Below, one piece after another: positions 47,517-56,278 of a stretch of 64,000 nucleotides of DNA. Each line of letters begins with the position of its first letter. The first letter of the stretch is position 1. Source of the stretch: Stenomitos rutilans HA7619-LM2 (GTDB lineage Bacteria > Cyanobacteriota > Cyanobacteriia > Leptolyngbyales > Leptolyngbyaceae); the NCBI GenBank assembly GCA_019358945.1, contig JAHHIE010000013.1:1-64000 (forward strand), read 5' to 3'. The notes under the pieces were generated by a model. That model saw nothing but the letters and a program-made list of their open reading frames with translations, had not been told where the DNA came from and did no database searches. The translations under genes were made by a program, and so were the position numbers.

Positions 47517-47830
47517 GGTAGGACCTTGCGTTTACCGACAGTAGAGAGATAAGCAAATCACAGGGGGCTAAAGTTACTTATCACCAGAGAGCAATCAAAG
47601 AATGTCATTGCAGCAGGGAACAGATTTATTTGCGTAGAGCCAATAATATAAAGTTTTTCTAAAAAGATCCTGTTAACCAGGTAACAAAACTGTAGGTTGA
47701 TCAAATCAGCGGCTGAGGCAATAACCTCAAGAATTACATTACCTTGGCAAGAGTTCCTTTAAGTACTCCTAAAGAAAGACCCAGATCATTCTCTAAGAAG
47801 ACTGTTGACTGCTAACGTATGTGATCCACG
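47517..47830. other. Intergenic region between a small gene and surE
   Basis: Nothing recognisable. It is AT-rich around 47640-47690 (AATAATATAAAG), which could include the promoter for the small gene on the minus strand. Confidence 0.25.
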
Positions 47831-48517
47831 TCAAAGCATGATGCGCGTGATGGCAATACGGCCAGAAAAGCACACATCCACATCACTATTTGCATCGCGT
47901 CGTCTTTTGGCATACTCCCCTGCGTAATAGAAGTATTCACCCTCTACTCGGTAATTTCCGGGTAACGGCTGAGTACAGGGGGAACAAAAAACGATTTCTG
48001 GCATCGGTACGCCCGAAACCAGATGGGGAAGATTGACGTTCCAAAACGTTCCAGGTTCCCAGGTACGATCGAACAGGGTTTGCAACACATAAGTGGTTAA
48101 TTGGGTCGCAAGCTCCCAGTCGATCGCGCGCCCGCCTTGGCGGTAATGGGAAAGCGCAATGCCAGGAAGTCGGTAAAACGCCGCTTCCCGCACGGCTGCG
48201 ACCGTGCCGGAGATATAGACATCTGAGCCTAGATTACCGCCAGCATTGATGCCAGAGAGTATCCAACGAGCCTCTGGAGCCAGGTAATTGAGTGCAATCC
48301 GCACACAATCGGCGGGTGTTCCCCCGATCGCATATTCCGTTGGCGATCGCGGCTGCACATGCACTGGCTTTGTAGTAGTCACTTGATGACCACAGCCAGA
48401 ATGGGGAGCTTGAGGTGCAACAATCATCGCTTTTGTGTCAAATTGGCTCACCGCTTGTAGCAAAGCTTGAATGCCTGGCGCATCAATGCCATCGTCGTTG
48501 GTCAAAATGAAGGTCAT
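47831..48517 (-). CDS. surE: 5'/3'-nucleotidase SurE
   Basis: The 228-residue SurE family phosphatase dephosphorylates nucleoside monophosphates and similar compounds. It starts MTFILTNDDGIDAPGIQAL, with the metal-binding Asp-Asp pair (NDDG) at 7-10. SGCGHQVT (the conserved serine loop), GTPADCVRIAL and SGINAGGNLGSDVYISGTVAAVREA (Asn ligand) are all present. Length is slightly short (usual 250-260), mainly at the C-terminus. It appears monocistronic. Confidence 0.93.
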   Translation of the reverse strand: MTFILTNDDGIDAPGIQALLQAVSQFDTKAMIVAPQAPHSGCGHQVTTTKPVHVQPRSPTEYAIGGTPADCVRIALNYLAPEARWILSGINAGGNLGSDVYISGTVAAVREAAFYRLPGIALSHYRQGGRAIDWELATQLTTYVLQTLFDRTWEPGTFWNVNLPHLVSGVPMPEIVFCSPCTQPLPGNYRVEGEYFYYAGEYAKRRRDANSDVDVCFSGRIAITRIML

Positions 48518-48826
48518 AAGAGTAATACCAGTTTTGAGTTTTGAGTTTGAGTGACGAGCCTACGCATCGTTGGTTGAAGTGCCCCATCTGTAGCTCAATG
48601 AGAGGGACTTGGTATAAGAGTCGGTTTAGTGGTCTTCAAGTCAATCACAGTTTCATTGAGACGAGTACTGAATTTAGGGTGCAAGGCATACAAACAAAAC
48701 TGGTTGTCATGTGAGTGCTGGCGGTTGAGCGTTCGTGCGTAGACTTAAAGTGATCACATGAATGATTAGAAGTGATCAATAGATAAACCGTGCGTTACGC
48801 ATAAAAAGGAATCGCTGAGGGACTGC
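48518..48826. other. Intergenic region between surE and era
   Basis: Divergent spacer. GTTTTGAGTTTTGAGTTTGA repeats near 48533 belong to the same dispersed type as at 4956 and 36470. No gene is seen; the promoters for surE and era should be here. Confidence 0.3.
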
Positions 48827-49888
48827 ATGAGTGAGTTTAACAACAATGAGCAAGCAGACGGCTATGGACTCATTCCCGCCTCTCCACCTGGCTTCCGCTC
48901 AGGCTTTGTGGGTATTATCGGTCGCCCAAATGTGGGCAAATCTACCCTCATGAATTATTTGGTGGGGCAGAAAATCGCTATCACATCGCCGATCGCGCAA
49001 ACAACGCGCAATCGGCTGCGGGGCATTCTGACCACGCCAACTGCCCAACTCATCTTTGTTGATACACCCGGTATTCACAAGCCCCATCACGAATTAGGCA
49101 AGGTGCTTGTTAAGAATGCGCAGGTTGCCATTCAGTCAGTGGATGTTTTGCTGTTCGTCGTTGATGGCTCGGTGGCAGCGGGTGGGGGCGATCGCTTCAT
49201 TGCCAACTTGCTCACCCATTGTCAAACACCCGTTATTTTAGGCATCAATAAGGCGGATCAGCAGGCTGGGCTGGGGGAGGCCGGGGAGGCCAGGGAAGCA
49301 GGGGAGGCAGAGGAAGCAGAGGGAGACGCACCCCTCACTCCACACTCCACACTCCACACTCCACACTCCACATCCCACATCCCACATCCCCTCGATCGCA
49401 CCTACCACGAACTTGCTACTAGTCAGCAATGGCAGGTTGCTAAGTTTTCAGCACTGACTGGAGACGGCGTAGAGGCGCTACAGGAGCAACTTATTCAGTC
49501 TTTGGAACCAGGGCCTTACTACTACCCACCCGATCTAGTTACGGATCAGCCAGAGCGGTTCATTATGGGAGAACTGATTCGAGAGCAGGTGCTGTTGTTG
49601 ACTCGTGAGGAAGTACCGCACTCAACGGCGATCGGCATTGATCGCGTGGAAGAAGAGCCAGCTATTACCCGCATTCTGGCGACTATTTATATTGAGCGTC
49701 CGTCCCAAAAAGGCATTCTTATTGGTAAGGGAGGCGAAATGCTTAAAGCGATCGGATCTGCTGCGCGTCAACAAATTCAGAAGCTAGTGGCAGGCAAGGT
49801 CTACCTGGAGTTGTTTGTTAAAGTGCAGCCTAAATGGCGACAGTCCAGCGCTCGGCTCGCTGAATTAGGATATCGGGTAGAAGAATAG
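48827..49888 (+). CDS. era: GTPase Era with an in-frame repeat insertion
   Basis: Era is the essential GTPase that assists 30S maturation by binding the 3' end of 16S rRNA. The protein has 353 residues instead of about 300. G1 is GRPNVGKSTLMNYLVG, G3 DTPG, G4 NKAD (141-144) and G5 SALTG. The C-terminal KH domain shows KGILIGKGGEMLKAIGSAARQQI. Between G4 and G5 lie about 42 extra residues (about 147-188), an EAGEAxEAGEA block followed by a TPHSTLHTPHSTSH block, encoded by repeat DNA. About 20 residues also precede the G-domain at the N-terminus. The insert sits in a surface loop next to the nucleotide site, so the protein may still work. Confidence 0.93.
   Translation: MSEFNNNEQADGYGLIPASPPGFRSGFVGIIGRPNVGKSTLMNYLVGQKIAITSPIAQTTRNRLRGILTTPTAQLIFVDTPGIHKPHHELGKVLVKNAQVAIQSVDVLLFVVDGSVAAGGGDRFIANLLTHCQTPVILGINKADQQAGLGEAGEAREAGEAEEAEGDAPLTPHSTLHTPHSTSHIPHPLDRTYHELATSQQWQVAKFSALTGDGVEALQEQLIQSLEPGPYYYPPDLVTDQPERFIMGELIREQVLLLTREEVPHSTAIGIDRVEEEPAITRILATIYIERPSQKGILIGKGGEMLKAIGSAARQQIQKLVAGKVYLELFVKVQPKWRQSSARLAELGYRVEE
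49265..49390 (+). repeat. Low-complexity repeat inserted in era
   Basis: Purine-rich units (GGGGGAGGCC, GGGGAGGCAGAGGAAGCAG) are followed by CACTCCACACTCCACACTCC and CATCCCACATCCC. The length of 126 bases keeps the frame. The same purine-rich to pyrimidine-rich layout occurs between genes at 31022-31135. Confidence 0.8.
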
Positions 49889-49912
49889 AACAGCCAATGG
49901 ATGTGTCAGAAC

Positions 49913-50269
49913 TCAACCAATGCCGAGTTGCTTTAGGGCAGTCGCACGCGCTCGTTCGGATAGCTTATCTAATAAAATATGCTCAGAGTCGTCAATCAGC
50001 TCTTCTTTTTGCATCAGTTCAATCATCGTTTGGTGGAGCAAGGCTTCTACTTTTGCCCCTTGTTCCGCCAGCCAAAAGTGAGTTTCAGCATCTTGGGGAA
50101 ACTGTTCGATACAGGTCATGGTGTAGTTACGAAATGTTCTAACCTGACGCAAAAGTCGGGCCAGGTAGCCAGGGCATTCACAGGCAACAACTTCTGCGGC
50201 TCGACAAATTTCGACAAGCGCCTCGTCAGAAACATCAGAGATTTTAATCGTTTGCTTGGTGTCAGTCAT
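49913..50269 (-). CDS. Hypothetical helical protein
   Basis: No family was recognised for this 118-residue, mainly helical protein. It starts MTDTKQTIKISDVSDEALVE, has two cysteines close together in VVACECPGYLARLL and one in MTCIEQFP, and ends with acidic then basic helices (IDDSEHILLDKLSERARATA). There is no signal peptide or membrane segment. It is convergent with era (24-base gap). The composition and clean start suggest a real gene. Confidence 0.6.
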   Translation of the reverse strand: MTDTKQTIKISDVSDEALVEICRAAEVVACECPGYLARLLRQVRTFRNYTMTCIEQFPQDAETHFWLAEQGAKVEALLHQTMIELMQKEELIDDSEHILLDKLSERARATALKQLGIG

Positions 50270-50506
50270 TGTGGAGGTTCATTGGGATCATTGTCTATTC
50301 AACCCGAATGGGTCTTAAAGCTATCAGAGTCAGAAGGAGTATTTTTTTTTGCTTAAGCCTGTAAATTTAATCACATCAGCAAAACATACTCTCACTAGAC
50401 TCACGGCTATTGCCTCAACGTAAAAAACAGAGGCTTCATTTTACTTTACATGTAGTTTTTGACCTGTATTACACGTGCAAGACGATCGTTGTTTGGGAGG
50501 GGCTTT

Positions 50507-51505
50507 GTGAAAGCGGCTTTAATGACTGCTGCTGGAGACCCTAGTGTCTTACAGATCGGTGAGTTGCCAGAGCCAACGCTACAGCAAGAAACGGAATTGC
50601 TCGTGCGGTTAAAGGCTGCTGGCGTGAATCCAATTGATACCAAGTTACGTCAGCGTGGCACATTCTTCCCTGATCGCTTGCCCACGATTTTAGGCTGCGA
50701 TGGGGCAGGCATTGTCGAAGCAGTCGGCGCAGCGGTGCATCAGTTCCAACCCGGAGATGAGGTGTATTTCTGCAATGGCGGGTTGGGTGGGCACCCCGGC
50801 AATTATGCGGAGTGGGCGATCGTCGATGCCCGTTTTGCCGCTCGTAAGCCAGCAACAATGAGTTTTGCCGAAGCGGCTGCGGCACCGTTGGTATTGATTA
50901 CGGCTTGGGAAGCGCTGTACGATCGGGTAGCCCTGCAAGCGGAACAACGTATTTTCATCCATGCAGGGGCTGGCGGCGTTGGGCATGTGGCCCTTCAGCT
51001 TGCAAAATTGCGTGGTGCTGAGATTTGTACGACCGTCAGTACGGAGGAGAAAGCACTTTTTGCTAGAAATTTAGGGGCGAGTCAGGTCTTTTTCTACCAA
51101 GATACAAACGTTGTGCAGGCCGTGATGCACTGGACGCACGGGCAGGGTGTGGATGTGACGTTTGATACGGTGGGTGGCGCAGCTCTGGGCCAATCGTTCG
51201 CTGCAACGAAGGTTTACGGTGATATTGTGACTATTCTAGAGGCCGACCCAGCAACGAACTGGAAAATGGCTCGTTCCCGCAATCAACGGGTAAGTTTTGA
51301 ACTGCTGCTGCTGCCAATGCTGCAAGGGCTGGAGGCGGAACGACAGCGGCAGGCTCACATTCTGCAACAGTGTGCAGAGTTAATCGATGCGGGTCAACTG
51401 ACGCTGCACATCAGCCAAACGTTTCCTTTAAGTGAGGTGGCAGCGGCGCATCGATCGCTCGAAGCGGGTTCGACAATGGGGAAGCTCGTTTTGGTGATGG
51501 CTTAG
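50507..51505 (+). CDS. Zinc-type alcohol dehydrogenase-like / quinone oxidoreductase
   Basis: The 332-residue protein belongs to the medium-chain dehydrogenase/reductase superfamily, quinone-oxidoreductase branch. I set the start at GTG 50507, preceded by GGGAGG at 6 bases and giving the family opening MKAALMTAAGDPSVL; an earlier TTG frame adds 16 unrelated residues. LLVRLKAAGVNPIDTKLRQRG and the NADP-binding HAGAGGVGHVALQLAKLRGA loop are diagnostic. The structural and catalytic zinc cysteines of alcohol dehydrogenases are absent, so an NADPH-dependent quinone or enone reductase is likely. Confidence 0.85.
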   Translation: MKAALMTAAGDPSVLQIGELPEPTLQQETELLVRLKAAGVNPIDTKLRQRGTFFPDRLPTILGCDGAGIVEAVGAAVHQFQPGDEVYFCNGGLGGHPGNYAEWAIVDARFAARKPATMSFAEAAAAPLVLITAWEALYDRVALQAEQRIFIHAGAGGVGHVALQLAKLRGAEICTTVSTEEKALFARNLGASQVFFYQDTNVVQAVMHWTHGQGVDVTFDTVGGAALGQSFAATKVYGDIVTILEADPATNWKMARSRNQRVSFELLLLPMLQGLEAERQRQAHILQQCAELIDAGQLTLHISQTFPLSEVAAAHRSLEAGSTMGKLVLVMA

Positions 51506-51819
51506 ACAGGAACAGGGAATAGGGGACAAAGAGAAAAGGGAAAAGGGAAAGGGGAGACTGGAGCGATCGGTGCGTGGGCAGAAGATACAGAGCGAGTGGG
51601 CTGACCTTGATTGCTGATGCCAGACAGGGCAGGGAAGCAATGTCAATTCAGGTTTCCGTCCTGATGGTTGGGCAAAGTACCGTATTGGGTAGTAGTTCTT
51701 GTGCCTTGTTGATTGTTCACGCATGAACCCTGCTGTTTGCCTCTCATGATCATTGCTGGCTGCGAAGGGTCTCGATCGCGCAGCCAGGTTACTTACCTCC
51801 CAATACTGGTCTAAGTTTT
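51506..51819. other. Intergenic region with purine-rich repeat
   Basis: About 51506-51560 is a GGGAATAGGGGACAAAGAG / AAAAGGGAAAAGGG-type repeat. The rest should contain the promoter of the SLH protein gene. No gene is seen. Confidence 0.35.
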
Positions 51820-52908
51820 ATGCGTATCTCTACGGCAACCACGCTTGTGTGTAGCTCTCTTGCTACTGTGGCGTTCTATCAAGGCTTTGTAGCACTTTTT
51901 CCTCATCTTGCACATCCTGATGATGCAGATTCTCAGTCAAAGCAGGATGGTACTAAAACAGAGGCCGAAAAGACAGCCAAGCCTGCGATCGTCGCACCTG
52001 AGTCTATGCCAGCCGTAAGCATTGATGCTGGGGCGAAGGTACCCACTCAAGCAGAACCAGCGGTGGCTCAACGTCAGGCGGTAGCGCTGAGAAAGCTACC
52101 GAAGGTCAACCTGCCACCAACGCTGCGCTCGATGCGCTCAACAATGGCTGAGCGTGCAGGGGAGGTTTCTACACAAATGCCAAGTAGCGTTGCCTTGCCG
52201 GAAACCATGTCTACTGGTGACACCGATTTTGGGGCTAGCCGGGAAGTCTCTTCGATCACCGCACCTGTCGCCGCTCTCACTGATGTGAAAGGGCATTGGG
52301 CAGAAGGATACATTGAGTCGCTAGCAGTCAAGGGAATTGTGCGAGGGTTTGTCGATGGCAAGTTTCACCCGGATGAACCTGTGACATCGGGGCAGTTCAC
52401 CATGATGGTGGAGAAAGCCTTCCAGGTTGCGCCCATTACCTATGGTGATCTACAGCGGCTTAAGGGCGATCGACCCACGCGTGCCGATGCTGCTGCTTTG
52501 ATTTACAACACCCTCGCGAAAGCTGGCCCATCGCCTGTCGCAACGGCTGTACAAATTAGTGGTGCAGTGCCTCGCCCTGGCATTTATGCCGTTCCCAGCA
52601 GTAGCGCAACGTCACGTCCAACGGTTGGTTTGCCCACGGTTTCACAGGCAATCCAGCAAGCGGGTGGTGCTTTAACGGGGGCTGATCTGCGTCAGGTGCA
52701 AATTCATCGAGTGAACGATGTCACCGAACGCCAGGTGATCAATGTGGATGTGGCACACGCGCTGCAAACAGGCGATCGCAATCAAGACCCCGTTTTGCAC
52801 CAGGGCGATAAGCTCTTTATCCCAGCAGCGACTGCAACCACTAGCGAAGTCACCAGTCCATTACCAAAACCAGCACACTCGATTAGTCTGGCTGAGCCTT
52901 CTAAGTAA
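51820..52908 (+). CDS. SLH plus SLBB domain envelope protein
   Basis: The 362-residue exported protein begins with a signal-like segment (TTLVCSSLATVAFYQGFVAL). After a low-complexity Ala/Pro/Thr linker comes one S-layer-homology unit (about 155-215: LTDVKGHWAEGYIESLAVKG, DGKFHPDEPVTSGQFTMMVEK). After it lies an SLBB-like unit (about 245-340: VQISGAVPRPGIYAVP, TVSQAIQQAGG, DKLFIPAAT), the fold found in polysaccharide export proteins and other glycan-binding proteins. Cyanobacterial SLH proteins anchor to peptidoglycan-linked polymer. A role in surface polysaccharide attachment is inferred. It is convergent with the EI24 gene. Confidence 0.7.
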   Translation: MRISTATTLVCSSLATVAFYQGFVALFPHLAHPDDADSQSKQDGTKTEAEKTAKPAIVAPESMPAVSIDAGAKVPTQAEPAVAQRQAVALRKLPKVNLPPTLRSMRSTMAERAGEVSTQMPSSVALPETMSTGDTDFGASREVSSITAPVAALTDVKGHWAEGYIESLAVKGIVRGFVDGKFHPDEPVTSGQFTMMVEKAFQVAPITYGDLQRLKGDRPTRADAAALIYNTLAKAGPSPVATAVQISGAVPRPGIYAVPSSSATSRPTVGLPTVSQAIQQAGGALTGADLRQVQIHRVNDVTERQVINVDVAHALQTGDRNQDPVLHQGDKLFIPAATATTSEVTSPLPKPAHSISLAEPSK

Positions 52909-52929
52909 ATAGCGATCGATGCGTGTTGC

Positions 52930-53835
52930 TCATGCTCTTTCATCGCGTTGCTCTGCCGTTTCAGCACTGCTCTGGGTTACGGGCAAGTAGGGCAACACGC
53001 GATCGCTACTAAACAGCGTTCCAGCAACCACGCAAACAGGCACGGCGATTAAGCTGACAAACGGTATGCTTACCAATACCAGGCACGCCCAGCTAAAGGT
53101 GGCACTGGCGGGTAGCGATCGAGCAAACAGCCCTAATTTCTGGCGAAAGCGAAAGCGACGGCGTTCTAACGGCGCATCGAGAAAGTCTAGCCCAACTAAC
53201 AGTGCAGCCAGTGCGGCTCCCCCAACGCTGGCGATCGTCGTGCCCAGTGGTGGCAAGAAATTCAGCATCAACAACGGCACCCCAATCACCACCAGCAACA
53301 GCAGCTTTTTAAGCTGAAAGGTGACGGCCCGCCAAATGTCTTGCAGCGCCCGGCTCAAACTGGGTGAACCAACGGGGATCTCTCCTCCCCGTAGTCGTTC
53401 GGTTTGTTCTGCCAGGTTGCCATACCAGGGCGCACCCAAAATGGCACCAAACTGTACCAGCAGTAATCCTGTAATGACGAAAAGCGCGATCGCCATGAGA
53501 AACCGCAGCACGTCGTCCAGAAACGTTGCGCCTGTGGGTAGCCAGGTCAAAAGACGAGAAGCCCAGGGTGGCAACGTCGCAACCCATTGCGCGAGCCAGG
53601 TTGGCACACCCGAAGCCCATTGATCAATGCCTCGCCAGCCAGGAAGCAGTAGCCCAACATAAAGGGCTGCCCCAACCACAAGGTTGACCAGAATGGGAAT
53701 CACCACCCCACCCCACAGGCGAGAATGCTGATAAATAAACAGCAACGCCTGGAGCGGGTAAGTTGCTCCGGTAACAACGCCAACGGGCAACGCTCCAACG
53801 CGATGGAGGATCTCAGAATCTGGCTCTTCTGTCAT
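52930..53835 (-). CDS. EI24 domain membrane protein (CysZ-like)
   Basis: This 301-residue polytopic membrane protein fits the EI24/CysZ family. It has about six hydrophobic segments: 41-63 (VVIPILVNLVVGAALYVGLL), 110-132 (FLMAIALFVITGLLLVQFG), 175-217 (two segments) and 240-270. The PVGVVTGATYPLQALLFIYQHSRLW opening and the ALQDIWRAVTFQLKKLLLLVVIGVPLLMLNFLPPLGT middle are typical. CysZ takes up sulfate in enterobacteria; whether this one does is unknown, and no cys gene is adjacent. The C-terminal end is polar. Confidence 0.8.
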   Translation of the reverse strand: MTEEPDSEILHRVGALPVGVVTGATYPLQALLFIYQHSRLWGGVVIPILVNLVVGAALYVGLLLPGWRGIDQWASGVPTWLAQWVATLPPWASRLLTWLPTGATFLDDVLRFLMAIALFVITGLLLVQFGAILGAPWYGNLAEQTERLRGGEIPVGSPSLSRALQDIWRAVTFQLKKLLLLVVIGVPLLMLNFLPPLGTTIASVGGAALAALLVGLDFLDAPLERRRFRFRQKLGLFARSLPASATFSWACLVLVSIPFVSLIAVPVCVVAGTLFSSDRVLPYLPVTQSSAETAEQRDERA

Positions 53836-54072
53836 GGTATTTCTGCAAACGTTTCATTGAGGCTAACTGGGAATGGCAACGATCGCCATTGCGATCTCGG
53901 TTAGAACAGAGCGCAATGGCATCTAGATAAAGTGGATAACCCACTTCCAGTTTGCCAGAGTGCCGCTAGAAAGCTGGGTTCTATAGATTTAGTGTGGTCT
54001 CTCTCTACAGAAACATGGCAAGCAGAAGCAGTCTTCTCTAAGATGTGCGAACAGGTTCAGCAAAAATGCAAT

Positions 54073-54103
54073 TTGTCAATTGCTTGTAACTGTTGTTTAT
54101 ATT
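54073..54103 (+). promoter_or_regulatory. Candidate promoter of the small membrane protein gene
   Basis: TTGTCA (54073-54078), 19 bases, TATATT (54098-54103), about 25 bases before the ATG at 54129. Confidence 0.4.
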
Positions 54104-54128
54104 CGCACCTCTCTATTCAGGCTCTCTC

Positions 54129-54383
54129 ATGAACAACAAGCAGGAGATTCAATCGACTCCGGTTTTAGGAGATTTACGGCAAGGCATCTGGTTACTGGGT
54201 ACTTCTTTTTGGGTGTTTGGCATCCTCGATCGCAGCCTTGCCTCCTTCTCAGATGGTTATCTTTCTGCCATCGATATCGTGCAGTTGCTGACGGCATCAT
54301 TCTTCTTTGTGAGCTGGCTTTTGCTCAAGCCAGCCAGTCAAGTACCAGCCAGCCAGACAAAGGTCAGCGAAAGCAGCGATTAA
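54129..54383 (+). CDS. Small two-segment membrane protein
   Basis: The 84-residue protein starts at the ATG at 54129 (MNNKQEIQSTPVLGDLRQG). It has two hydrophobic segments (about 20-38, GIWLLGTSFWVFGILD, and about 47-68, IDIVQLLTASFFFVSWLLL) and a polar Ser-rich end. No family was recognised with certainty; small proteins of this outline are widespread in cyanobacteria. It is convergent with the permease gene at 54421. Confidence 0.55.
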   Translation: MNNKQEIQSTPVLGDLRQGIWLLGTSFWVFGILDRSLASFSDGYLSAIDIVQLLTASFFFVSWLLLKPASQVPASQTKVSESSD

Positions 54384-54420
54384 CCATTTGGGGCACAGTG
54401 AGTCAGCGACTGTCCTTTTA

Positions 54421-55413
54421 CTAATCCTGTTCAAACACCCGACCCAGGGCGGCTGGCGGAGTGCTATGAATTGTCTGGGTTGCCGCTCGGCTCAAAGCTG
54501 GCGGTAACCGTTTTAATAGTCTCTCCAACCATTCGCTAGATGTCAGCACCAAAAATAGAATCATCAGCACAAACGGCGCGACGGTCAGCACTTGTGTGGG
54601 AACGTCGGGTACAGCACTTTGAGCAATGCTAGCAACTGATTGCAAAATGCCGAAGAAGTAGCAGCTTAGTGCCACGCGCAGCGGATTCCAACCGCCAAAG
54701 ATGACGATCGCCAGTGCAATCCATCCATACCCCCCTGTATGGCGATGGCTCCACCCCGCTTTAAAGTCTAAGGCAAACGCCGCACCAGCGATTCCCATCA
54801 AGGCCCCACCAAATGTAGTGTAAAAGTAGCGCATCAAAATAACATTGGTGCCTCTTGCAAAGGCCGCAGCAGGCTGTTCGCCGATCGCCTGCAACATTAA
54901 CCCTGCGCGAGTACGGTAAAAGTACACCCAGGCCAGCACAATTAACCCAAAGCTGGCATACACCAGCAAATCGCTTTGAAATAGTAGTTTGCCAACAAAG
55001 GGAATATCTTGCAGGAATGGCAAGTTTAAATTAGGAACCGTTGGGCCAGGGATGCGCACAAAGGTGTTGCCCAAAAACGACGAAAGATCAGCACACAGCA
55101 ATGCCAGCACAAACCCGATCGCCACCTGAGACTGTTTTAACGTCAGCGCACTAAACGCCACAATCAGCGCGATCGCCGCCCCTACCAGTGCCGCACTTGC
55201 AAAGCCCAACAGCAAACTGGGCGTGTCACCTAACCCTTCAGTTGTTTTCGCCACCGCAAACCCAGTCATCGCCGCCAGCATAATCGTCCCTTCGGCTGAC
55301 AGATTGATGACACCTCCGCGCTCTGTAATCGTTTCGCCAATGCAGGCAAAGACGAGCGGTGTAGCAGTAGCGATCGCGGTGGCGAGGATAGCAATAATTT
55401 GAGCAGTATCCAT
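54421..55413 (-). CDS. BMP-type ABC transporter permease 2
   Basis: The 330-residue integral membrane permease belongs to the branched-chain/BMP (nucleoside) family, like NupQ/TsgC. The ITERGGVINLSAEGTIMLAA motif at about 31-50 is diagnostic of this permease type. It has about 9-10 hydrophobic segments and the conserved ATPase-contact region AVGEQPAAAFARG-like (IGEQPAAAFARGTNVIL). It is the last gene of the importer operon. Normally it follows permease 1 directly; here about 980 bases with toxin-antitoxin remnants separate them, plus a GGGGAAGG-type repeat (55415-55470) just before its start. Confidence 0.9.
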   Translation of the reverse strand: MDTAQIIAILATAIATATPLVFACIGETITERGGVINLSAEGTIMLAAMTGFAVAKTTEGLGDTPSLLLGFASAALVGAAIALIVAFSALTLKQSQVAIGFVLALLCADLSSFLGNTFVRIPGPTVPNLNLPFLQDIPFVGKLLFQSDLLVYASFGLIVLAWVYFYRTRAGLMLQAIGEQPAAAFARGTNVILMRYFYTTFGGALMGIAGAAFALDFKAGWSHRHTGGYGWIALAIVIFGGWNPLRVALSCYFFGILQSVASIAQSAVPDVPTQVLTVAPFVLMILFLVLTSSEWLERLLKRLPPALSRAATQTIHSTPPAALGRVFEQD

Positions 55414-55471
55414 AGGTGAAGGGGAAGGGAATAGGAAGCAGGGGAAGCAGCGGGGGAAGGGGAGCTACCCA

Positions 55472-55729
55472 TTAATTAATCTGCATCAACACCGTCCCAC
55501 AGTTGAGAAAGCGGTAGCCGCTCCCTGCCTTTGCTTGCTGAAGCGCTCTTCGCAGACTTGCTTTTACCGACTCAACGGGTGTGTCATCAGGATCATTTTC
55601 TGCGCCCTCCGACGACTCCGGGAACAAAACGATGACACGCACACGAGTCTGAGCCGCCCTTGGAAGCGGCTCATCTAGAGACAAATTTCCCTCTTCATCA
55701 ATCTTGCCTGTGACTTCAACCGCTTTCAT
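55472..55729 (-). pseudogene. Antitoxin gene with a C-terminal frameshift
   Basis: From the Met at 55729 the product begins MKAVEVTGKIDEEGNLSLDE, then RVRVIVLFPESSE, and ESVKASLRRALQQAKAG. This matches the antitoxins that pair with RelE/ParE toxins in cyanobacteria. After QQAKAG the reading frame gives an atypical end (SGYRFLNCGTVLMQIN), while a neighbouring frame of the same bases gives RLPLSQLWDGVDAD with stop at 55476, which is the expected family ending. A one-base change near 55550 therefore altered the toxin-binding C-terminus. The gene lies downstream of the broken toxin rather than upstream as is usual. Confidence 0.7.
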
Positions 55730-55829
55730 CGGTTCATCCTCAATCCGCCTAGAACTCAAGGATAACTGACCTTAACAAGCAATTCTCAGGATTTTGATCA
55801 AGGCGTTTTAGAATAGCCAAACCTGTATC

Positions 55830-56278
55830 CTATCCAGTGCCATAAAATTCATTCAAGATAGTGCGAATCTCATTCACATTAATACCATCTCTGTCTGATT
55901 TTGAGTAGATCGTTAAGAGCAGTACGTTTATAGGCGATTCAACTTGATAGATAGCGATCCTATTTGGATTGTGAGAAAGGATTCCACTGGAATCCTTTCT
56001 CACAAAGCCTCTCAATCTCACAAATGATTTAGGATTGCTAGATTAGGCGATAATCAGCGCTTTTACCTTTCTGGATATTGCTGTTCCGAACTCTGACCTT
56101 GAAGATGAGGTAGCCGTCACCGATCCCGGAGAGACGATCGCCGACAAAGTTTTTAATCTTTAACTCATCAATCACAGGCTGACTATCAGCACGGATACTA
56201 CGATAGCGCTTTGACGAGATCCGCAACTCCTGCTGAAACTCAGGAGTAAGCTCGATTTGAATTTCAGGCTAGAGTCCT
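55830..56278 (-). pseudogene. RelE/ParE-type toxin split by an 87-bp MITE
   Basis: The upstream half (to 56038) reads PEIQIELTPEFQQELRISSK, then GDGYLIFKVRVRNSNIQKGK and SADYRLI. The downstream half (from about 55948) reads IYQVESPINVLLLTIYSKSD and NEIRTILNEFYG, with stop at 55830. Removing 55953-56039 and one copy of the flanking AGAT restores YRLIYQVES without a break, a classic RelE/ParE toxin core. The start is also damaged: a TAG stands where an ATG before PEIQ is expected. The toxin cannot be made. Confidence 0.8.
55953..56039. mobile_element. 87-bp MITE in a toxin gene
   Basis: The element starts AGCGATCCTATTTGGATTGT and ends as the inverted form of AGCAATCCTAAATCATTTGT; the 24-base terminal repeats match at 18 positions. 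It is flanked by AGAT on both sides (55949-55952 and 56040-56043), or TAGAT if the boundary is moved by one base. Inside is a 14-bp hairpin (TGAGAAAGGATTCC with its complement, 3-base loop). It has no coding capacity, so it was moved by a transposase encoded elsewhere. Confidence 0.85.

Noticed and set aside
48518-48826. tRNA gene in the surE-era spacer
   Set aside because: No cloverleaf with a TTCGANNC-type T-loop could be found here or in other spacers by eye.
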